DNA from: Galerina marginata
Taxonomy: Eukaryota > Basidiomycota > Agaricomycetes > Agaricales > Galerinaceae
Reading direction: 5' to 3'
DNA length: 64,000 bases
Assembly: GCA_023014335.1 (NCBI GenBank)
Contig: JAECYW010000020.1
Span: forward strand, 1,240,001-1,304,000
In this document: piece by piece, positions 44,739-55,237 of the stretch
How positions within the stretch are numbered: the stretch's first letter is position 1
Layout: each line of letters starts with the position of its first letter
Notes under the pieces: generated by a model
What the model was told of the DNA's origin: nothing
Databases searched by the model: none
The model's input: the letters and a program-made list of their open reading frames with translations, nothing else
Position numbers and translations under genes: made by a program

Positions 44739-45488
44739 TCACAGGTCCTGTGAATCAAGGTGTTGAATTTCTTCTCCTAAAGATCTTGCGAATTCCCTCG
44801 TGAGCTCATCGGTTTTTGGAAATGGGATTCGACGAAGAATCCCATTCATTGATACCCTGAATGGCAAAAACCCATATATATCCTCTGCCATGTCATTGTT
44901 GGAAAGTATTTCATAACCAATTATTATAGTAAATTCGTTCTCTCGGTCGGAGTACAGGCTGTGCGGTGGAATGTTGCTATCCCAGAGGTACCAGTCAGGC
45001 GAAATCCAAGACTGTGTATATGGGTCTTGCCATGCCTGTGCGTGAAGCGGATAGGCTGGAGACCGCTGAAGTTGCCGCAGAGTAAACACCGGATACACTG
45101 AACGGGTTTTCAACCGGATGCACTCCAGAAGTACATCTGAATTCTCACGCGGCATGTCGTTAATATTGAACTGCGACAGAGCGATTTCAACAATTGAATA
45201 GATCCCATGTTGTATCCATGCAATAGCGATGTCACGATTTGGAGGCAAAGGTGGACAATAGAAACGATGCACTCCCATCGCGAGCGCCCGACATACTTCA
45301 TCCTGAATTAAGTACATCGTAAGTTTTGGGTTAGCATCACAAGGGAAAGAAGCGTACGCAGTATAAGGTCGCATCGCAGTTACAGCACTGTACGATAGCC
45401 AGAGAGCGCTTTCGTAGGGTGCATAGGCAGTTAGTGCAATATGCCAAACTCTCAAACGGTCCCGAAAGAAACTTCCGCTGACGGGACG
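44739..45488 (-). pseudogene. 5'-truncated F-box/LRR-family gene
   Basis: A 238-codon frame ends at 44739 and contains RLRVWHIALTAYAPYESALW, LECIRLKTRSVYPVFTLRQ and FPFPK-like C-terminal motifs (RIPFPKTDELTREFARS), similar in style to the last exons of the neighbouring F-box genes. The frame has no ATG before residue about 28 and no splice from 45.5-45.8 kb preserves it. The first half, including any F-box, is missing. The gap upstream is the promoter of the JmjC-like gene. Confidence 0.5.
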
Positions 45489-45612
45489 GCATCTGGACGT
45501 GGCTTATCTAGGGCATCCTGGACTTGTTGGTTGGAAACACTGGCGGCAAATTCCGGCGCACGTGTCCACCACCGGGATCGGGATCGCCGTGGTGCCGTCT
45601 TGCACTGACAGA

Positions 45613-45642
45613 ACCTGTCAATTTGACAGGTGTACAGCCACA
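45613..45642. repeat. 30-bp hairpin related to the repeats at 27.2 kb
   Basis: ACCTGTCAATTTGACAGGT is a perfect palindrome, followed by GTACAGCCACA. Apart from six central bases it equals the reverse complement of the unit at 27341-27392. It lies about 80 bp before the ATG of the JmjC-like gene. Confidence 0.65.
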
Positions 45643-45721
45643 AAAACGAAGTGTTACGTAATCTCTTCTGTCTACTGGAACCTCCGCCACCCTTTGCCTC
45701 TTGTCTTGCAACGATATCACC

Positions 45722-48700
45722 ATGACACTCAAACCGTCCCTGGAAGACAGTTTCGAAGATGCTCCATATCTTAAACGCCTCCGCTGGGAGAAACCTATAG
45801 CGATCCTCGTGAAGGATCTGCTAACGTCCAAAGATGTTGGTCTTCAATTGAGCTAGAACTCCAGTCACTAAATTTTACATTTGCAGGCTCCTCCCCGGGC
45901 AAAGAAGGCGGCAGAAAGTCTTCGGGACATGCTAATACTAGAATCAGATGCAGAAGACAAATTCAAGAAGCATCTCCTCCAAACAGGGCGTGAACCTGAC
46001 GACTTCAAGTTAACATCAGCTGCTGTGGCCAACCAGCATAAGGCTCGTGTGGTCAAGGAACTTGCAATAATCCGCTGCATTGATTTAAAAGACTGGGTTT
46101 CCAAGCCATTTAAACGATCTGCGTCGGCCGTCGTAAATAACGATGTAGAGAAAACGGTGAGTGCGAGTGTACGTGTTGTAGGTGTCACTCTGGACAGTCG
46201 TTTTCAGAATCTTCAGGTGGATGATCACATCTACTACCTTCACCAAATCTTTGCGGACTTTGTGAACAACAGTATAAAGGAGCCTACTAATATGCAAGAC
46301 TCCATGGAACTCGAGGCCAGCGATTTTACTGAATCGCTGGGACGGTCGGCCTTGAATCATGTCAAGGAAGGCCATATGCATGTCGCCCTGGCAAATATTG
46401 AGATGACAGCGTATTGGATACGCTCTACGCTATTTGATAGCACAGCACCGGTGGGTTATTCAAGCTTTGAACCTCAAACTAACACTGATTATCCCCACAG
46501 ACCAAAGAAAAGAACATTCTTATGCGCAAACACGAAAGATCGTGGCATGTCCCTTTCTTAGCGGCAGCTACAATATCACCGATCTTTCTTCTGCAAGACA
46601 GGGCACTAGTAAACGTGCGGAAAAGCCAGGTGGGATGGCTGGGGGTTCGTATCATTCTCTCGAGGGTTGACGTAGCTCACAGCATTCGATCTTCACTAGC
46701 CATGGGAAACATACTCAATTCCGGATGGGTGGCGTCACATTGAGTATACCTTTTGGAAGGCTATCTTCGACATAGCCAATATGAAACCGACGAAGGCGGC
46801 ATTAAATATAGACTACTTTGTCCCTTTTGCGCACAAGGTTCTAGAATTTCCTGGACCAAAGCTACCAGCTATCGGTATGATTGCGGCAGATGCTCTACCA
46901 ACAGTACCTCTAACGCTCATATAAAATAGTCAGGAATAAAAAGCCGAACGAGAAGTTACCCGGTGATTCCTGGTGTACATGTTCCAAACTTACGAACTTA
47001 CGCCGTGAAATCTAGTCGCTAACGCAGGCAAAACTCCTAAGGCTTCCCCTGAAGTTCTGCTGGACGAAACAGCAATAGGTACGACTTCAGTAAATTCCGG
47101 CGACAGCGCATCTAACGCTCACCTGAAATAGTCAAGAAAGGCCAGATATCTGACTCCCCCGGTATTTTTTAATGTATCTCCGCTAATCTGTGAACTTACA
47201 TTGTATGATGTAGTTGCCAACACAAGCAATAGCAATACTCACAATGCTTTCGTCGATGATGCTCTGGCGGACAAAAAAGGTATCTTCCAAACTTCAGTCA
47301 GTGTCGTTAACTCATTGCTCTCTTTGCAAGAGCCGGAGCACACCGTGCCAGTAATTCCTGCATACGATACAATTGGTATCTAACTGACTGACGTTCGCAA
47401 TGAGGCGCTAAACAAATCTTGTTATATATATACAGGCACTACATGGAAACCATCAGTTTACTCGAATAATTATTTCGAAGATGGTGCGTTGTAAAGTAAC
47501 ATCTCGTAAATGGCAGCTTAACGGTGGGGTCAGAGGAATTGGATTGGAGCGACGGCACCATCGAATCTGACGATCGGCAAGCCGACATAGAGATGGAAAT
47601 TCCTCCAGAGGAAACCGGTAGTTAAGCAGTCAACACTTATAAGAATATCCTAACACTATATCTCACGTAGCGAGTAAAATCAAACTAAATGACGCACAAG
47701 CCGCAGCATCCCGAGAAGGACCAGCCGAAAACGTGTTAACAGGTGTGTTGTGCAAATTTTTGTCCGACTGGCCGATAGTTCAACGTGGGCTTAGATGACG
47801 TAGAAATGATGGACGCTGTAAGCGGTAAGGCTCCCGCTAGTACTGGCATTTCAAAAACAATTATTGAACTGGTACGCAAGTAAAATTACGCACAGGCCAA
47901 GTGGGAAGCTCGGCCAATGCAGGCACGGTAGCAGCACCTCAAAAAGGGCCAGAGGAGAATAAGTCTGGAGCAGGTGTGTTCTGCAAAAATTTGACCGTGA
48001 GGCTAACAGCTTAATAGGTGGCTTAGACGTAGAAATGAAGGACGCCAATTATCATGAAATTCCTCATGGACATGATAAATCTGGTACGCAAATTTGTCAA
48101 ATATTACGTGGGTGCTGTCCAAAGGTTGTTACGCGTGTTAGTGGATAGAGGAGAAATGAAGGACATCAATAATCGCTACATTTTTCCGAACAATCAGGAA
48201 GCAGGTATGAGATTTATTGAATTGATCATCATGCCTCTAAGTCTGCTTTACTCTACCCAGATGCATCAGCGAAGGCCAGTAATACTGCACCCAAAATTTC
48301 AGCATCCAGCCAAGGACCTGCTAAAATCGTGTCTGGATCTAACAGCGATAACGTTAGCCAGGGAATTAATCGCCCGAGTATGGAGTATGGACCTTCCTAT
48401 ACTGTACGACCCTAATCGTGTCAGATATAGGCCCGTCGGTGAAAGCAGGAAATACTGCCCCCAAAGTCACAGCTTCCCATCAAGGATCAGCTCAAGAGCT
48501 TGGTACACAATATCTAATGTTTCTCGTGGAAAGTCAAATTTACTCGTATTGTTCTTAGATACATCGGCGTTAGCTGACAAAAGGGGATCCAAGGCACAAC
48601 TAACACTGAATGGACCAGCCGAAATCAGGTCTGTGGAAGGCGTGTGCTCAAATCCTCAAGGTACCGCCGATCGCCTGGTGATCAGGCCAGAGGACATAGA

Positions 48701-51700
48701 AATGCAGGACGCTAGTGATCAGGATGTTCCTCAGAACAAACTACAATCTGGTATGTGATTTGAGACACATATCCGTGGCTACCCTAGGAAGATTATTTGT
48801 AGGTCCAAAACTAAATGCACACCTCAACATTTTAGCATCCCAAGCAAGGACATCTGGAAATAATGGTGCGTACACATACTCCACGGGTGCTACAAGAACT
48901 TCATAGTGTTTCGGTGGACACAGAAATGAAGCTCGTCGAGGATCACGATACGGACAAACAGAAATCCGGTATGTGATTCGTTAAATTGCTCATTAAAACT
49001 TTTAAGTCGACGGTTTTATTCACAGAGTCATCAGCGAAGGTCGGTCATGAAGTGCCAAAATCGGCAGCATCCAGCCAAGGACCGATTCAAAGTGCATCTG
49101 AGCCATTCGCAAACGACACTCAGCGGGGCGGAAATAAATCTAGTAATATTTATGAAGCTTCGTATATTATACTTCCCTAATCATATTAGATGCAGGCGAA
49201 TCGGCGAAGACAGGCGATTCTGCACCCAAAGTCCAAATCGCAATGACTAGCCAAACGCAAGCTCAAAAACCTGGTACGCAACATTTGAAACCTCTTATTG
49301 AAGCTTTAATCTAATTGTATTAAATTCAGGAGGGTCATCTGAAGCTGAAAATGAGGCATTTAAGATTCAAGGACCACCAAATGGGCAAGCCGGACAAAAA
49401 AGTGCGTTCTCACACCCCGTGATTGCCATTAGAGCTTGATAGTCGTTTTAGTGGACATGGTTATGAAGGACGTCGACAATAAGACAATCTATCCGAACAA
49501 AAAGAAGCCTGGTATGTGATTCGTTGAGACACTCCCTAAGACTTTAAGTTCCTAATATTATACACAGACGCATCACCGAAGGTCGGTGACGAAGCGCCCG
49601 GATCTGCAACATCCAGCCAAAAGCAGGCTAAAAATACGCCTGGGCCTAACGTCCACCCCGGCGGGAATCGATCTAGTAAGACTTGTGAAGTTTCGTATGT
49701 TGTACAACCCTAATCACATTAAACGCAGGCGCCTCAGAGAAGGCACGTTTGTCGGAGAAGAGTGCATCCGAGTCGGCAAAGACCGGCCCATCGAAGAAAA
49801 CAGGCGATTCTGTACTCAAAGTCCCAGTGTCCAGCCAGGGGCAAACTCAGAAACCTGGTATGCTACATTTGGTGCTTCTATAAAGATTTTAGTTTGATAT
49901 CGTCTTGTCCTTAGGAACGTCAGCGAAACCCGGCAACGAGACACTCAAGACTCAAGTACCACTAGAAGGGCCAGTGGGAAACAAGGATGGAGAAGGTGTG
50001 TTCTCGAATTCTACGTGTGCCGTCAGTAACTCGATAGTAGTGTTAGGGGACGTACAAAGGAAGGATGCCAGTAAAACAAAACCCGGTATTTGATTTGTTG
50101 AATTGCTTATCAAGGCCTTAATTCGACAATAATATTCACAGATGCGTCGATAATCCAGCAAAATGGGCTTAAACGGCCCGCTACAAATGATTCGGGATCT
50201 TCCAAAAAGCCGAAAGCCGCTGGCTCGCCCTCGCCTAATTTGTCACCTCGAAAAAAGCCTAAAAAGCGTACCAAGGATACGACTTATAGAGGCCAAACAT
50301 CTCGCACAGTACGAAGTGTACCTGGTAGATTGGCTTCCAAGGCAGACGTCAGAGTTTTCCCTATCTTCCACAACTGGCCAGACAGTGTAGGCTCTACCCT
50401 TTCGAAGGCGGACTGGCCAAATGCCAATCTCAGAGAGAGCAAAGTAGAGGTATGGATCGACACTGTTCCATGTAACGCATGCCCTAACACAAAGTAGCGA
50501 ACGAAGTATGACGAGGAGGTTACCTTTGTGGTCCCACAATCCCTGGAAAAACTAAGATACAAATTCGAAGCCCATGTGAGACTGTTTAACATTCATAACT
50601 TACTGGTTTTCTCACTTTAACTGTCAGACCGAGGATGCCCTCACGTTCTTCGCCGACACAATAAGTGCATACCGACGTACCTGCCCTGAAGTTTCCCCTC
50701 TCTACATTGAGGACCCTGATAATTCTTGCATTCGACTACTGACAGAAGAAGCTGCCAAAAACGATCCTAAAGCGGTTCAGACGCTGTTCCGCGAGAGTCA
50801 CGTACTCATCAGTGGTGCAGTCGACGAGCGTAAGCACTTTAATTTAGAGTTTCTCTTAGAGATTGTCGGCAGCTCGTATCGCCCTTTTACCGTGCATAGT
50901 AAGTACCAGCATTGTGTTCTAAACTACTTGTTTCATGATATTTGCGTTTCAAATTCAGATCATTCTACCGCAACGCAGGGGACGCACACCACAATTCGCG
51001 ATTTTTTGAAGCACGCCGAACAGGTAGATGGGTCAATCCTACATTTTCCTTCCCTCCCTAGTTGCGATGAGTATAGCCCCCCAATGGCGGTTGCAACTGA
51101 TGTTGTCGCATTTAAGGCGACGGCTGGGAGATATCTCTGCGAAAAACCGTATCCCAAAGGATTTCGGCGGTCGACCTCTGGACTAAAGCACTCCTTCCAA
51201 ATAATTCCCGCACCCCACGCAGGCACTGCAAGCTACATCCACAGCGCAGTTGGAAAAAGTGTCGTTTTCCTCCCAGCACGTTCTGAGCCCAATGAAACCC
51301 ATGACTCTGAACCCCCAAGGCTAGAAGCAGTTCCCCTTGTGCCTGGCTCGACAATGTAAGAGATTCTTAACTTCGATGGTATTTCTGCGTCTGATTTGAA
51401 TAAATAAAGATTTGTGAAAGCACTTACCCCGATCACGATCCTCCACCTCGAAAATTCAGTTTGTTTCGCTGGAAACATGATCAGTCTTTCAAACTTCCAA
51501 CCCTCTGTCCAGGGATTGATCACGGCCTTTTTGGATGAGATGTATTCCACCTCCTTAATGGACACATGGGAGGTGATTCATCGTTTGATTACCTTTTATC
51601 ACTCTCACCTTGTCCTGGGACGAAAGGAAGACAGTAAGCACTCTTTATACTTTTCATCGTTCGCGTTCTGAAACGATACAGATCTTCTCTACCATGTTCC

Positions 51701-52399
51701 TGACGTTACGAATTTAAGGGAGCTTGGCGATCTCCTGGCGCTTCTCAATTTGGCGATACTTTCCCCCGCTTTACACCTTTCAATCTACAATGACACATTG
51801 TTAGAAGCTAAAGTGGACTACCTGACAATGTCTTGCAGGGAAGCTCAGGAAATCGTTAACTTCCTGGACGCGTCGTTAAAAGTTGTGATATCTGGCCGTG
51901 AAGTCAAGTTCCGACCAATTTACACCCATTTCATTGTTCAACAAACCAGAGCAATGCTACATCATAAACGTGGCCTAGTGGAGGAGATGAAGGAGACCCC
52001 TAAATGTACTCTGGATGCTCTGAAGGAAGGCATTATCGCCTTGTTTCATACCGACACTGCATTTTGGCCAGAATGGGAGAGGCAGGGTAGGTTTTATTAT
52101 CAGCAGGGCTATCCGAACCCCCATCCTTACTCCTTCCAACTCGACACCGAATACGACATATCGATTCGAACTGAGTGCGACAAGAAAAATAATATAGGTC
52201 TGTCGTTCGAACTTGTTCTCAGTGATATGCTCAATATCTAATATGTTTATCAGATTATTTAAAAGACTTGAATCTGTCCCAAGACATGGACGGTACTTTG
52301 TTGGCCCAGCAGTTGTCCGTCATCAACTGGATCCCTATACCTGAGGGTGACGACGACTCGGACGAAGAGGACGACGATGAAAGTACAATGTCGAGTTAG
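45722..52399 (+). CDS. Very long multi-exon JmjC-like protein with a duplicated-exon linker
   Basis: N-terminal exons 45722-45835, 45887-46450, 46501-46629 and 46700-46874 encode a helical domain (LEDSFEDAPYLKRLRWEKP; YSIPDGWRHIEYTFWKAIF). About 20 short exons then fill 46.93-50.14 kb (see separate entry). The last part runs 50142-50453, 50502 to about 50577, 50629-50899, 50961-51357, about 51411-51634, about 51682-52196 and 52254-52399. It includes a Lys/Pro-rich nuclear signal (SPRKKPKKRTKD), then an apparent JmjC/cupin fold: SYIHSAVGKSVVFLP and ITILHLENSVCFAGNMISL match the 'G.K.W...P' and 'H.V.T...GG.F' parts of basidiomycete JmjC-like proteins. The iron-binding HxD position reads PAP, so demethylase activity is unlikely. 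It ends in an acidic DDDSDEEDDDE tail. Two adjacent genes instead of one cannot be excluded. Confidence 0.6.
46935..50141 (+). repeat. Array of ~20 symmetric phase-1 microexons in a four-exon cycle
   Basis: Exons of 30-130 nt, each split after the first base of a Gly (or Ser) codon on both sides, alternate with ~50-nt introns. Four exon types recur in order A-B-C-D: A (D.SAKVG...PK.AASSQGP), B (SAKTGDSAPKV...QKPG), C (TSAKPGNE.LK....GP.G), D (VD..MKD.....PNKKKPG). A-type exons begin at about 48238, 49027, 49567 and 50142. Donors read GTATGTGATT after A-D cycles and acceptors TTCACAG. Some units are decaying: a GC donor near 48652 and a lost AG acceptor near 48911. The encoded peptide is Ser/Ala/Lys/Gly-rich and surely disordered. 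Confidence 0.7.
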
Positions 52400-53157
52400 A
52401 GCGAATCTTATTCAGAAGTAGGCAAGGACGGTGCGATGATGGTTAGTTCCTACCCCATTTGCTTTCTATTTCTCGAGCTAAAGCAAATTGGGTAAAGCTC
52501 CACATCGTAAAAGGAGGAGAGATCGTCTTTATTAATAAATATTCGGAAATTGTTGTAATGTAATCATAATCGACGACAGCCGCTCAGCGATCATCTATTT
52601 TGGACTTGCTCGCGGCATAAAGAGGTCAAGGAAATTATAGACTGACTACATACATTTACGTCTTTCTGGGTTATCTGTATAAGAAAAAATGTTTCCTCAC
52701 GCGTCCTCACGCGTTTTCAGGACCGGTCTGTACGATTTTTTCATGGACTCTCGAAAAACAAAAAGACATGCAGCACGCGTTTTGTCGAGCAGAGTGGCCC
52801 GTTTCGTGGAAAGAATATCGAAGATGGTGCGAAGGTTTTAAGTCGACCATCTCTTTTTTGGGGGATTTGAGGGCATTTCGTCAAAACGGACGCCTGTGGT
52901 GACCTTGACAAGACCTTGATAGTGTAACAATTTTAACACAAGTGATCCCGCAAACTTTCAAACAGCTTCGACAACCATTTTACACTCTTGCTATTGGTAT
53001 TTAGAGAAAACCTTTCAGAGCAGTGAAGCACGCGGCCTCGCGACGTGGCTAGTGCGGAACCTTATTTGCGTCTGTATATTTTACCCGATTCAAAAGGCTG
53101 AGTCCTTAGAGAGAGCTACGAACATTTTTAGCCCACGAAAAGTAAAGAAGACCACGG
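52400..53157. other. Intergenic, no supported gene
   Basis: No open frame of note. Includes the 3' end of the JmjC-like gene and the sirtuin promoter. Confidence 0.45.
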
Positions 53158-54252
53158 ATGTCAACTTCTCGCGAACAGGAGGACGAAGAACTACCCCACA
53201 GTATCCATAAACTGCAAGCATCAGATATGGATGCAGCTTTGGAAGCTGTATTAAAGGCAAAATGCATCACCGTAATCACTGGTAAGATGCCGTTTGACTT
53301 CTCGTCGAGTTCAGCGCTGTGAATATTCTCTAGGAGCAGGTATTTCGGTGGCTGCAGGCATTCCACCTTTCCGTAAAGACGGTGGGATATACGTAGAAAA
53401 AGGCAAGCATTCACAGACTCAGGAGTTGATGCGTCTTAGTGCCTTAAATGTGAGTCTAAATCGATTGTGGGAGATGCCTTTGGAGCCTCATTCTACCCTT
53501 AGGATGTCAATCTTCGTCGGAAACATTGTCAGTTTATTGCCAAGATGGCTCAAAAGTCGACGGCTTCGAACGCAACAGAATTCCATCAGTTTTTAGCAAT
53601 TCTTCGCGAAAGAAAGCTCCTCCGCCGATTGTATAGTCAAAATATTGACTTTTTGGAAGAAAAGGTCGGGTTCACTCCGGAATCGTACATTGCGCTTCAC
53701 GGCTCCCTAAAGAACTTGCGTTGCGTGAGCTGCGCCTATGAGGATCTGTTGGAGACTCATTTCGAAACTCTTAGTTCAGGGATGCTACCACAATGTCCAA
53801 ATTGTCGTGATACGCCAAGAGAACGGACCAACGGTGCACTTAGACCTTGATCTATTGGTTATATGCGGCCCGCAATTCTGCTGTACGACGAGCAATCTTC
53901 AGGCGAATTTGTCCAAATCATTAATGCCGATATTGCCAGAACAGGAAGCAGCGAGGTATTGTTGGTTGTCGGAACATCACTTAATATTCCAGCGGTACAG
54001 GACATTGTCAAACATTTTGCAACAACCATGTTGGAGCAAGGTGGAAACACTGTTTATATTGATCTGGCCAAACCCAGCAAGAGGTGGGATCCTTACTTTT
54101 CAATTGCACTTCAAGGCGATTGTCAAGATTTTGCAAGGCGTGCCATATCTCGTTTGAGCGAACCGATGCAGCCAAATCGTCGGGCTATCGATGAATATGA
54201 GCATAAAGTGTACACCCGACGAGACAAGCGACCATTTTGGAGTTGGGCGTAG
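53158..54252 (+). pseudogene. Sirtuin (Hst3/Hst4-like) with an in-frame TGA
   Basis: Exons 53158-53281, 53334-53449 and 53503-54252 are in phase. Diagnostic sirtuin motifs are present in order: GAGISVAAGIPPFR (NAD site; the usual Asp after GIP is Pro), YSQNID, LHGSL with the catalytic His, zinc-binding CVSC and CPNC, IGYMRPAILLYDE, and VVGTSLNIPAV. Sirtuins remove acyl groups from lysines using NAD; the Hst3/4 group acts on histone H3 in known fungi. Codon 53851-53853 is TGA, between NGALRP and SIGYMRP. Both sides stay in one frame and an Arg (CGA) there would fit the family, so a recent CGA-to-TGA change is likely. No splice site removes it. It is therefore a young pseudogene, a readthrough case, or a sequencing error. 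Confidence 0.8.
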
Positions 54253-54740
54253 TGAACTAGCTTAAAAAGCATTGGATGACCTTCCTCAACATTTACGATA
54301 CCAATTTCGAGACCCCATTCTCATCATGGCCTGGAATTTACCGTCGTCGCTTTGTGTTACTGTCGGAATGGCTATTTCGAAGTTGAAATTATGTCTAGTC
54401 GAATTTGCAGAAGGGTAGACTCTTAAATTCAGGTGGGTAAACGTAGGATGAGCTTTGAAGCTTTGAAGAGCTGTCCGAGTACTTATTGCTGTTTTCAGTA
54501 TAGTTGGCGAAACGGTCCTATTTCTAATTGTTTTGTTAACGTAAACATGTCCCCAGGCTCTTGAAGTCACCAAAGCTGATCATCGAAGGAAGGTAGGTAA
54601 AAAAGCAATATGTGTGTTTTGGAAGGGAAGAAATACTTTAAGACCACCAAATCCAGCGCCAGGTCGCCGGGCAGCCTCCGTTTTATGACGCGAGGCGCCG
54701 GTGATCAGATTGGTCAGCAAATCACCAACATAGTTCCGTT
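54253..54740. other. Intergenic, no supported gene
   Basis: A minus-strand frame at 54286-54573 has no recognisable features. Confidence 0.4.
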
Positions 54741-54850
54741 TTGGTTCCAAATACGGAAACAAAACTCGGATCACATGGATTTTGGTTCCACATACGGAAA
54801 CAAAACTCGGATCACATGGATTTTGATTCCACATACGGAAACGAAACCAG
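54741..54850 (+). repeat. 47-bp tandem repeat, about 2.4 copies
   Basis: GGTTCCA(A/C)ATACGGAAACAA then AACTCGGATCACATGGATTT repeats, with a diverged last unit that ends GAAACCAGGAGATC. Confidence 0.75.
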
Positions 54851-54894
54851 GAGATCATTGACGTTGAAAATACCTCCCAAGTCCGAACTCCACC

Positions 54895-55237
54895 ATCTTC
54901 CTCCTTGTTCACCGCCGTCCCACCGCCGTCCCACCGCCGTCCCCCCCCCCCCCCCCCCCCCCCCGTACTATTCCTAGTAATTCAAGACGCACGCCCTCTT
55001 CTTCTCGCATAGAACCCACCTTCACTGCTGCTTTTCCCCCCATAGATTTCGAGTCACTCCGAATTCGAGAACTACATACCACATCCTGGCAGCATGAGGA
55101 AATGTCCTGGCGAATCGCCTTTCATCTTTAAGGTTTTTCGAGCCGCGCTTTTTCACAATAAGGTGACATCTTTTCTTATCAGTGTTATATATGCAGGACT
55201 ATCTATTATCCTCATTCGCGTGGTTCTTCGAACCGCA
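54895..55237. repeat. Foldback element, copy E (right-half remnant) with a C-tract
   Basis: CCACCGCCGTCC repeats lead into a run of about 23 C (54941-54963), then a decayed palindrome (ATTCCTAGTAATTC) followed by AAGACGCACGCC, and TTTCGAGTCACTCCGAATTC, as in the right arm of copies B and C. Two GGTTC hairpins follow at 55131 (GGTTTTTCGAGCCGCGC) and 55220 (TGGTTCTTCGAACCGCA). Confidence 0.65.

Noticed and set aside
45452..45831. Minus-strand frames upstream of the truncated F-box gene as its missing first exons
   Set aside because: No donor-acceptor pair keeps the reading frame into 45488, and the region is the promoter and first exon of the divergent JmjC-like gene.
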